A stretch of DNA of 60,429 bases from Spongospora subterranea f. sp. subterranea (lineage: Eukaryota; Endomyxa: Phytomyxea; Phytomyxea; Plasmodiophorida). A model generated the notes under the pieces. That model was not told where the DNA came from, ran no database searches, and saw nothing but the letters and a program-made list of their open reading frames with translations. This document shows, piece after piece, positions 21,960-31,530 of this stretch (its first letter is position 1; every line of letters begins with the position of its first letter). The translations under genes and the position numbers were made by a program. The DNA lies in assembly GCA_049724395.1 (NCBI GenBank), contig JAUGWO010000273.1, positions 1 to 60,429 of the forward strand, written 5' to 3'.

Positions 21960-24543
21960 TCAGTGTTGTTGATTCGTGCTCAAAGCATGCTCTGCTGACG
22001 TTGAAATCCCTTGCGCTGAATACGGAATCTGACTTGCCCTAGTGTGTAGAACAGTTGCGTCTGACTGAGAGCGTCGATGTTTTCCATAAATCAAAATACA
22101 GAGGACTACCACGCCAATCCCCAAAGCCAAAATCACCAGTAACGGTGCATCAACGCTCGAGTTGGACGAAGAGTGTGTCTCGTCCTTCGGACATGGGTCA
22201 ACCGTATCCAAGAGTTGGCCAGACGAACAACGGCGTAGCTGGAGGGGTTTGAAGACAATTGATACGGGAGGCGGCATAGCACTTTGAAGAAGGTTCCCTT
22301 GTCGTAATTCACTTGTACCGTTTTGGATTTGGGAGACAAACTTCGATATGACGCCGTTCAATTCGATTTGGTCGACTGGAGTGCCAGATAGGATTGCGAA
22401 TGTCAAATTAGTGGACACAGTGCCGGCGGGAATAAGTTCCACATTTACAACTCGGTTTGGGTCGATCTGGAGGCAACGACTTACCCTAGATGTGAAGAAC
22501 GATATCTCGAAACGAGTCTGATCTTTTGTGTATTGCGTCATGTCGAGATTTAGCATTAGTGACAAACTCCATGCGGTGGTTTGAGAGTAAGGATCGGAGA
22601 AGACGCTATATTCGATCACGTCAAATACATGGCATGTTAAAAAAGTACCAGTACCTGAGGGCTGTCGATGAAATAGCCTTGCTAGTTTTACGTTCTCGAG
22701 GCGACACTGTGGTTGATGAAAACAATTAATGCTTCCCATCTATTGAGGTTGGCGCCAACGTTTTCTAACCTGGTTGTGAACTGCTACTAGTTCCTGACAA
22801 TGATTTTGACCCCGTCGTTGTTGACCTCTTTGCAGGTTGCTTCTGAAACATCAATGTCCTTGTTGAGGGTTGCTGCGACAATCTCCTAGTCGGGTTGGTT
22901 GTTGGTCTCCCCGTTATCGTTTTGAATGTCGTTTGCCCCCTTGTGAGCATCTTCTTGGTAGAAGTCTGTTTTTTTGTTTTCCCGGTTGTGAGAATCCGCT
23001 TAACTGTGCGATTCGTGCTAACGAAGTTTGATCTAACACTAGTAGGCTTTTTGATGGTTAGCTTGATAGTTACTGATCTCTTGGTAGCTGCCTTGTTGGT
23101 AGTTGACCTCTTGGTAGTTGCCTTGTTGGTAGTTGACCTCTTGGGAGTTAATCTTCTGGTTGTCGGTTTCTTAGTTATTGCCTTCTTGGTTGATAATTTC
23201 TTTACCGTTGTCATAACGCATGGCATTTCTGTTTGCATTGTCTGAACAACTGCAGCGATTAGAGTATTGTAGGTTTCATCTCCATGAAAATCATCAATAT
23301 TGATTCCTGAAAACCCGTTATCTGCAACATATTGTGCCTTAATAACTGCAGCCGAAGCCGACTCATAGGTCACGATCTTTCGAGAAGTCCATTGGTACCG
23401 CATTGAAGCTTTTGCTTTGGAATCCCATAACGTAATCCAGCTATTTTGAGAGGTGAATGAGCCGTATATATCCCTATCAATATAGCGACCGGCAAGATCT
23501 GTTCCTGCGAGCCATGATTTGGCGGTCCCGACCGCATATATTGAAGGAAATGAGGCATCATTTGGGGTTGATGGCAATGTCCAACCGAATCCAAACGAGG
23601 GAATTGATAGGAGTATCTTGCAAGGGGAGATGCCAAGCGAAACAATAAGCGCATTGAGGTCAACAGTGCTACCTCTTAGAGATGGAGATCCCGCATCAGG
23701 TGGATATGCACTGGAGTGATGAGCGACAACCGTATCGAAACCGCCCGAAAACGAATGGCTGCGATCATTAATCCAGTCAACATACGGCGCCATTCCCGCG
23801 AGGTTGTATCTCGTGGACATAGTGTTTGGTCTGAAAAAGACCGACGCAGATAGATAGGAAGTTTGGGGAAGTGCAGTTCGAAACGCGGCCATCAACAGAT
23901 TTAAATTGTCGTTGTCGGACGACGATTGAGTATTACCCGACTTCCCACCTGTAGCAGGATATACTAGAACATGCAGAGCATTATGAGAATAATGGCCTAG
24001 AATCGCGGCATGCCACTTACCCCAATCAATATTGATCCCATCAAATCCATAGAACTGCATCAATGTGGCACATGATGTTGCCAATTTAACTCTGGCGGAG
24101 GAATCGGCAGCAATTATACTAAAATTAACAGAATTATTAAGACCTCCAATGGACATCATGGTTTTCAGGTGTGGATAGGCCAGTTTTAATCTTCGCAATT
24201 GATTCAGATGACCTTTATATGGATCACCAGAGTCCGATCCAAGAGGACTAGACGGGAATTGTAGTCGAGTGTCGCCCCATGGATCTGATAGCTGACAAAT
24301 TCCACTATCGGGATTGATGAAATTGTACTGAATATGAGTATACTGCGACCCGTCTATATTCGACACAACACTCCCTAATGTGTAATACTTCGTATTTGTG
24401 AACTCGGTCATAATGATACTACTTGTTTTAGGTCCTCCTGCTACTCTTGGACATGTTCTGCACCCCATGGCCTCTGCATTATAAATGAATTGTGATATAG
24501 ATGCAATGAGAAACAAGACGGACCATCTCACAGATGGAAACAT
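21960..24543 (-). CDS. Copy F: GH18-like (pseudo)chitinase receptor, 804 aa
   Basis: Four exons are resolved: 24543-24021, 23963-22770, 22706-22655 and 22605-21960 (introns 57, 63 and 49 bp; total divisible by three). The open frame extends 5' of the ATG at 24543, but only from a TTG; 24543 gives a good signal peptide (MFPSVRWSVLFLIASISQF) and the shared motif lies 35 bp upstream. The ectodomain has CRTCPRVAGGP, IIMTEF, SIGGLNNS, KILLSIPSFGFGW and INIDDFHGDE. The active-site strand is DGINIDWVYP: the third Asp of the motif is kept but the catalytic Glu is Val. The Tyr-Asp pair is His-Ser (INDRSHSFSGGF). The stalk is diverged (KKPTTRRLTPKR, TTNKATTKR). The SEA-like domain, the RRCSSG/PCPKD cysteines, a membrane helix (LLVILALGIGVVVLCILIY) and a tail with LSTNQ follow. 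Intron 1 is in frame and stop-free if retained. Confidence 0.87.
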
Positions 24544-24577
24544 CACTGTGACCAATTGAACCACCACGCGTGTACTC

Positions 24578-24587
24578 GGAAATATCT
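24578..24587 (-). promoter_or_regulatory. Shared upstream motif AGATATTTCC, copy F
   Basis: The sense-strand match lies 35 bp upstream of the ATG at 24543. Its regular spacing supports choosing that ATG over the upstream open sequence. Confidence 0.45.
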
Positions 24588-25611
24588 TCGGTAAAATTTT
24601 TTGTAGCAACTCGTCTAGTTCCCTATAACATGGAAAACGGGCACTACATCGGATTGCAAATGTAAAACAACCCAGTTAATCACTCTCAAAAAACGTGTTA
24701 ACAGCGATGATCACTGTGCACTCGCCAGAAGGAGAGGATCGACGTTGCCAGACCATGTATGAAGCTGCTTCTGTCGCCCTGACGTGCTCACTGAGTTAGT
24801 GGTTGAGCAATGGTCTATCTGGACTATAACCCTCGACGTTTTCAATAACCGAATACCGACGATTAAGGTCAAATCATTATGATAGGTGTAACAGTGTGCG
24901 GCATGCAACGTAGTAATGTAATACAGGTCCCAGTTGTTTTGAGATGAACTTGACACATTTGGTATCGTGATTCACTGGTCGGAGGTCCCAGTTGGGGTTA
25001 CACAGGACACTGTCTGGAAATGAACAGCTGTTTGTTACGAAACTGAAGAGCTGTTGGACGACCGGTGTGGCGATAACGGGCCCATGGCAATACCAAATAC
25101 ACACTCAACGTCCGCCTTGGTTCGACGGGGGTGACGGGTGAGGTTTACACAGATGGCCCAACTTCGGCTTGTCGTCCCGGATTTGACAGGACAAAAGTAT
25201 CCCTGTGCTTGAATCTCGCGGTGTCCAATCAATGCAGAGTGTAATGTCTCAGCTAATATCTGTCAATTCAAGTGTGCAGCATATAGTTGATGACAATCTT
25301 TCTAGAATCCTCCGCACACTATTTTGGTAAGGCAAACAATAGACCAGAAGAACCACGTAAGCCCATTTGAGGTTGTTCAATTCGCTAGCTTGCATTCATT
25401 CTTGAGTTCTTTCAGCAGATCTGAGCCTCCCTACCATTTGTTTTCCTAAAGACATGTCCAGGACAAACAATGATGAGGAACATGTTCAAAACTACAAGTC
25501 GCTTCAATGTGTTAGAACACTCAAGATATTAGGATGATGACCATGTTGAATCTAATTGATTTCTGTATTTAGGCGTTGTCTAACCGATAAAACTGAACCA
25601 TTAATACCGGA
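24588..25611. other. Intergenic between copies F and G
   Basis: About 1 kb with only short overlapping frames on the minus strand (24711-25232), none recognisable. No repeat or RNA gene is visible. Confidence 0.5.
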
Positions 25612-27893
25612 TCACAGCTGTGGCATGGTTCCTAGACCTGTAAACGATTCCATTGATGAAGAAGCGCCTTCCAATGGGAAGAGGATCGAGTCGTGAAATG
25701 CAAGTTGGCCAGGTGGTGCCAATCTCGGCAATGCAAATGGGGTTGGGGTTTGCAGAGGATAAACAGGTGGCGGTATCGGCTTCGTCCGCACAGCTTGAGG
25801 TCGCCTCTTTGCGTTTCTGTCTCGTAAAAGGTTGACATAAACGATGATCATGAGTATGAATAGTGCTATTCCAACACCGAAAAATGCAACCACGTGAACA
25901 TTGTCAGAAGACGTAGATTCTGATTCGGCCAATTGATCCGGGCATGGAATATTGGGATGAAGGAATACGTTTGATGGGCAACGGCGCAGCAAAACGGTGG
26001 TGACAGCGATTACGATAGGAGGTGAAGGCGCATAACGAAGAAGACTTCCTTGCCTCAAGTCGCTAAAGGTATCCTGCATTTTGGCATCAAAATTCGACAC
26101 GATCTCGGCGCTTTCCAATTGATCTGTTCGAGTACGAGGTAAAATCGTGAAGGTCAGATCAGCGGAAAACGAGCCATGGGTGGTCAGTTTTGCGTTAACA
26201 ATCCGATTGGCATCGATTCGAAGCGATGTGTTGAAATTTTGAATAAATTTCGAAATCTCAAATCGCATCAGCATCGACGAATATCGTGTGGCGTCGATAT
26301 CCAGAAATATCAAGACCGTCAGCGCTTGAAATTGAACTCCAATACGGTCGACATCGGGGAAACTACTGTAGATCAATACGTAATGGTCAGAATGGGAAGT
26401 TACGAGAGCAAACGATGGCGTCGTACCTAGGTGTTGGGGATGGTGTCGAAACATTCAGTGCTGACTATGGGATCATTGGAGAACTTAGTACAAAATATGG
26501 TGAGAATGAGATCTATGGTCTTACGAGAGCGGTTGGCGGATCCATAAACATGATCTGTGAAGTGGATTGCTTTGTCGTAGTAGTTTGTGAGCAAGGCATT
26601 GCAGATTGCAGGGTCACAGATATGGCCGTACTGAGCTGATTGCAAAGTTCGTCGCCATGAAAATCTGCAACATTGATTCCTCCATAGCCCTTGGATGCGA
26701 TGTATTGGGCCTTTGATATAGCCACCGATACTGAATCGATTGTGATGATTTTTCGAGAGGAGGGAAGATAGACCATTGATGCTTTCGCTTTGTTGTCCCA
26801 TAAACTTGTCCAACCTTGCTGGGCGTCCATTGTTCGTTGGATCTCGGCATATGTATAAAGACCCAGATCTGATCCTGTCATTGACAATTCGGCGGTCCCA
26901 AGTGCATATAATGATGGGAATGCGAGGCTTATTGGATTCGATGGCAATATCCAGCCATATCCCGAGGAGGGGACCGATAGAAGGATCTTACAAGGGGGTA
27001 CACCAAGAGCACTAACAGCAGAGAGATCAGCTGTGACACTTCTTTGATGTGGGGATTGTGGGTCAGGGGGATTTATATTGGCAGAATGGCCAATAACGCT
27101 GTTCCATCCACCCCAAAATGAGTGATCTCGAATATTGATCCAGTCGACATATGGCGCCATCCCAGAGAGATTATATCTGGTATTCATATTGTACGGGCTG
27201 AAAAAAACTGAAGCAGATAGCGATGAATCAGATGGAAGAGTTGCACGGAATGCAGACAGTAGCTCGTTGAAATTATTGGGGTCAGACCTGGACTTAGCAT
27301 TGCCTGATTTACCTCCGCCATTAGGATAATCTAAAGCAATGTCAGCGTTAGAGATTCATAGGCACAGTATGATTACCCCATTGTATATTGATTCCGTCGA
27401 ATCCATAGTATTGCATGAAATCCACACACGATATTGCCAGATTGGTTCTGGAAGTTGGATCGGCCGCGATCGCACTGAGATTATAGGAAAAATCCCAGCC
27501 TCCAATGTTCATGATCGTCTTGAGGTGTGGATAGGCCACTTTCAATTTCCTCAGTTGATTGAGATGCCCTTTGTACGGATCTCCAGTATCGGAGCCCAAC
27601 GAACTTGAAGGGAACGACAGGAGAATGTCGCCCCATCCATCCGCTATTGTACAACCGCCATTGCTCGGGTTCACGAAATTGAAGCTGACGTGAGTGTAGA
27701 GGGACCCATTAATATTTGACACAACGCTCCCCAATGTGTAGTGTTTCCAGTTGATGAACTCGGTCATGATCATGCTCTCGGTTCCAGGTCCGCCTGATTT
27801 AGAGCATTTTCTGCATCCTCCATGAGCATGTTGTATTTGCTGCACCGAACATATTGTGAGGAATAATAGGTGCAGTCCAGCCCATGAGATCAT
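25612..27893 (-). CDS. Copy G: GH18-like (pseudo)chitinase receptor without the stalk, 704 aa
   Basis: Four exons are resolved: 27893-27377, 27330-26525, 26464-26427 (only 38 bp) and 26365-25612 (introns 46, 60 and 61 bp; total divisible by three). The signal peptide (LHLLFLTICSVQQIQHAHG) is followed by CRKCSKSGGP, MIMTEF, SNINGSLYTH, NIGGWDFS and INVADFHGDE. The active-site strand is DGINIQWDYP: Asp replaces the catalytic Glu. The Tyr-Asp pair is His-Ser (INIRDHSFWGGW). The Thr/Lys pentads of the other copies are absent; a link of only about 30 residues joins the GH18 part to the SEA-like domain (FLDIDATRYSS, SADLTFTILPR). The Cys pair (RRCPSN/PCPDQ) and membrane helix (VVAFFGVGIALFILMIIVYV) are conserved, but the tail is longer and proline-rich (KPIPPPVYPLQTPTP), unlike the SYF or STNQ tails elsewhere. 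It is the array member nearest the housekeeping genes. Confidence 0.87.
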
Positions 27894-27926
27894 CCAGTTT
27901 GAAAATGGTAGCCGCTATCGCTATCA

Positions 27927-27935
27927 GAAATATCT
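27927..27935 (-). promoter_or_regulatory. Shared upstream motif AGATATTTC, copy G
   Basis: The sense-strand match lies 34 bp upstream of the ATG at 27893. Confidence 0.45.
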
Positions 27936-30023
27936 TTTATGGTTGAACGATGATCCGGATATGATCTATCAAAAGTACAACCATTTGAGCGCGAAAAATA
28001 TCATGTTGGGTACGAGTATGATTGTCGGCATTGGGGAAACCACAACCAGACTCTATGCTATTTGTGTGAAATATCGATCTTGCAAACCGATTTCGTCCTT
28101 GAAACATTTTCTCGGCAACACAGTTTGCCCTTTTTTCCAGTGTGGTCTATGGCAACCGAGAGCAGACGAGGATTGACTGGACGGATATCGATTTCGGTTG
28201 CGAACCCAAACCAGAACTCTTGCGGCTTCCGATCCAGTACACCAGAATACCAGACGTTGATCATCGATCGTCCTGGTCGCTTGCCCAATTTCCATCGCAA
28301 CACACCTCCGTCACGTTCCGAATATCAACGTCTGTACAGTAGAAACTGTTTTCGTAAACCTACCGGTCCTTGGTTAGAACTACAATATGCCCAATGTTCA
28401 TGCTAAACGCACTGCGGAAAATCTTGGCCAAAATCAACCAAATTCCAGGGACGACTCGCATCAATGTCTGGTCTTCCAGTGTTATGAAAGGGTAATTGAT
28501 TGCTGAAAACCCCACTTTGATTGAGTTATCATCAGTCTCTGCGTCGTAACGTTCCTACTCCGTTGGGTGTGTTCGCCAGTTCGGACGTTGGTCGGTTGGT
28601 TGAACGCGATGGCATTACAACACCTCGGAGGCCAGACACACTATGAATGCATCGGTAAAGAAAATCAACCACGTTGACATGGTATTTTCATCACCGTGGA
28701 ACGCGAAAACGCTATTCTGACGAAGCGAGCTAAGCCTATTCCCGATTTTCAACAATCCAAATGGGCCAGAATTGAGAATACTCGTAGCTCGTTTCGTCAG
28801 AGTAGCGTTTTCGCGTTTCATGAAAGTATTATAATGTCAGAATGACGTGCTCATTACTCCATTCGACGTCGATCCAGTGCAGAGTATAACAACTGATCAT
28901 CCTTTCATACCTTTAAAAGACCGGCTATCTAGAGTCACAGCGACTCGTCCTGGAACGCGGCCGATTTTGGCTATGAATATCTGCAGTGCATTAGCACAAT
29001 CATCGTTCCTTTGCTCTGACCGAGAGCCAGCGACTTGGCGGCGGGAAACTTCGGTGCATTTTGTTGCAGAAAGTTTCGCAAGATTTCGACTTCGAACATT
29101 TGAAATGGCTGTTTATTGTCGAGGACAAATTCTACCAATGATTCCAATATAATCCTATCAGATTTAGTGTCGTCATTTCAAGGCAACGCCATCTCATTAC
29201 TTGAAAAATGCCACCAAACCCATGACAAATCCACCGAATCTTTCGCTTGCGGCCGATGCGGTAATCGCCCTGGACCCAAGATCTGATCGATTGTTCAGCG
29301 CCACATGCTGTCATCGCTGTGGTACCCGCAGCCCCATCGCTCGCTTTGATGTCTCTGCGCGGTCGCAAACAGCTTCGTCCACGACGATTTCGCAAACGGT
29401 CGCCAGCGGATGATTTCTGTTGATGCGCCCCATCACTTAGCAACTATCTCTATTTTAGGTAAACGTCAAATCCCACGCCAACAATCGATCGATTTCCACT
29501 TTGCAGGCCGTCGTTATGAGACCTGTATCTCTGAATATGAACAAATGCTGATTTTCAAACAGGTCTCGCCGACGACTCGAACAGTACAAACAGTCTTACT
29601 CGCACGAAAACAAGCTCCATCTTTTGATACGGGAACGTCAAGGTAGTTTGGTTTCGTTTACCTTGATGCAGGTTTGGTTTGGCTTGGCCTGGTTCAAGAC
29701 CAGATTTGGTTTTGAACCGAAAGCACAGGGAGAGTCAGCCCAGCCATGTCGGTCGATGGCAAACGCCATGTTCGTTGACCTTCATGAAGAACCGCTCAAC
29801 TAACTTTGCCGCTCCATCGAAACCCGCTTCTGCCTAACAGCCCTCGCAAACTTGTCGAATGGTAATCCAGTTCGCTTTCCGATCGTTCCACTTCCGTTTC
29901 AGAATCATTGTATGTTGATGGTCAACTTCTATTAGAGTTCTTCAATGGCGCAATCAGAATTAGAACACACAAAACATATAGAGATTCTGGAGCTGATACT
30001 TTTTATATCCGACAGTGCACAAA
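27936..30023. other. 2.1 kb without a supported gene
   Basis: Short frames occur on both strands. Plus-strand pieces at 29201-29413 and 29410-29646 (HHLATISILGKRQIPRQ, FHFAGRRYETCISEYE) could be exons of an unknown gene but share no clear splice signals. An imperfect palindrome is listed separately. No RNA gene is visible. Confidence 0.4.
28699..28818. repeat. Imperfect 120-bp palindrome, possible MITE
   Basis: The left arm begins ACGCGAAAACGCTATTCTGA near 28701 and is mirrored by the right arm ending TCAGAGTAGCGTTTTCGCGT near 28817. The outer 31 bp match with about two differences, and the inner arms (GCTAAGCCTATTC against the complement of GAATACTCGTAGC) continue the pairing at lower identity, leaving a small centre. 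Such a structure fits a miniature inverted-repeat element or a large hairpin. No flanking target duplication is obvious. Confidence 0.5.
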
Positions 30024-30549
30024 CTATTTTGACAACGTGCAATCACCATACTGAAACTTGGCCACAGATCCCGCAATGGGATTCTGAGTCGACACATCAG
30101 CACTGGTCCAGACCACATCCGTCCCGTTTCCTTTGTATTCGACGAGGTCTCCTCCGTCGGTGACCATGGCGAAATACGGGGCGTCGGCCGTTCCGTTCAC
30201 ATTGCAGCTGTGGGTCCACAGAACGGTCTGGTTGGCGTCTCGTAGTTTCGAGTGTGCCGTCCGGATTCAAGGTCAAGTCGCCACCAACCCCTTTGCCCAA
30301 GCTGCAGATACTCCAAACGGTCATAATGTAGCTCCCATTGGGGTTCTTCAAGTCGGACGACCACTGCTCCAGGAACAGATCCCCGTTCCACATCTCCATC
30401 CTGTATTGCAGGTTGGGGCTCCACCTTGCTTCGCCATCTGGCAGAGATTGACCGGGAATCAGCAAAGAACTTTGAGGGTAGGTCAAGGCACTAGAAGAAG
30501 CCAGCATGGTCATGGCAGAGACGATCAACACGGCGGAAAATGCGTTCAT
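30024..30549 (-). CDS. Secreted bulb-type (B_lectin) mannose-binding-like lectin, frame broken once
   Basis: The start at 30549 gives a signal peptide (FSAVLIVSAMTMLASSSA) followed by a typical B_lectin strand pattern: SSLLIPGQSL, YRMEMWNGDLFLEQW, DLTLNPDGTL, then in another frame KLRDANQTVLWTHSC, FAMVTDGGDLVEYKGNGT and VVWTSADVS, ending TAG at 30024-30026. The change of frame falls just after PDGTL near 30246, where one extra base separates the two halves and no intron can be fitted. Either the gene is freshly broken or the base is a sequencing error. The intact family usually has about 110-120 residues per domain, as here. The protein would be secreted and bind mannose-type glycans, a plausible companion to the GH18-like surface array next to it. 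The family call rests on the two halves taken together. Confidence 0.7.
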
Positions 30550-31530
30550 CCCGTCTTTGTGTGATTATTTTCGATGGGAAGGCTTGTCAATGTTTCGTGA
30601 GAATGTTGAATGAGCACATCGAGAACTATGGGCCGGCTGATGTGATGGCTCAGGAAACCGGAACCCCAAATTCCAACAAGGCTTACGTCAGACCGGAATG
30701 AGTCACCAGTACCTTTGGTCGGAAGATGACGCAACTGAATCGACTCAAACGTTTGCCAATATGGAACTGATAAAATTTCCCGGTTGTTCAGGAGGCGCGC
30801 ATTGTGAGTCAGTTTGGCGATCAATTTTGACATATTGAAACACGGGTTTTCAGGGCCAGTTCTTGTGAGATTCCAAGACAGCGTTGATGAACAGTGTACG
30901 TCATTTAGCTTTGCTAAATAGTGCTCGTCTGCAGCGCGATTTACATAAAACAGAGTTTGAACCGTTTACGACTGCTCGAGATTCAGATTGCCAATGCCTA
31001 AGGTTCCGTTGGAAACCTGAATTTCACGATATTGTGCTATTTAGCACCCGTGTGGCCAGAATCGTAAAGAAACTGTGTTGCTGTTACCACTGCGCATGCG
31101 CAGTAACAGCATCCTGTAGACCTGTAGGGGGCTGCGCAGCTTCATCATGTGTGTCTACACAAATACCTGGGGCTGCGCAGTGTCATCTTGTACCTGATAC
31201 CTGATATTCGGGGACCGGATTTCAAACCTTCAAGAGGCATTTTGAGGTGATTTGGCCCAGATTTCCAGCCAGCGAGGACGGATAAACACTCCTCCGCTAC
31301 ATTGACATCATATGGTAGTCGAGATCACGCTCCAATCGCCCCCTCACGGCATTTTGAAAGCTCCAGATACGCCGAAATCTCATCAAAAGCAAGTTCGATT
31401 TGATGTAATGAATATCACTTTTTATTCATGCTATCGTTGCTGTATTCACGCGAAAAGATTCGCACTATCATCATTAATTTGATTTCTGCTCCAGGTACCC
31501 CAAAATGAGCAGGAAGACGATTCGTCCAAA
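30550..31530. other. Intergenic before the chromodomain gene
   Basis: No supported gene. It contains a near-perfect palindrome at 31081-31108 and two copies of GGGGCTGCGCAG between 31127 and 31181. It presumably carries the promoter of the plus-strand chromodomain gene. Confidence 0.45.
31081..31108. repeat. Near-perfect palindrome centred on TGCGCATGCGCA
   Basis: CTGTTAC, a two-base bulge, then CTGCGCAT meets its own complement and ends GTAACAG. The central 12 bp equals the NRF-1 type palindrome of animals. It lies about 420 bp upstream of the chromodomain gene; a regulatory role is only a possibility. Confidence 0.4.

Noticed and set aside
19485-24609. Single long frames of E and F taken as intronless genes
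   Set aside because: The same GT-AG intron interrupts all paralogs at the same codon; in E and F it merely happens to lack a stop.
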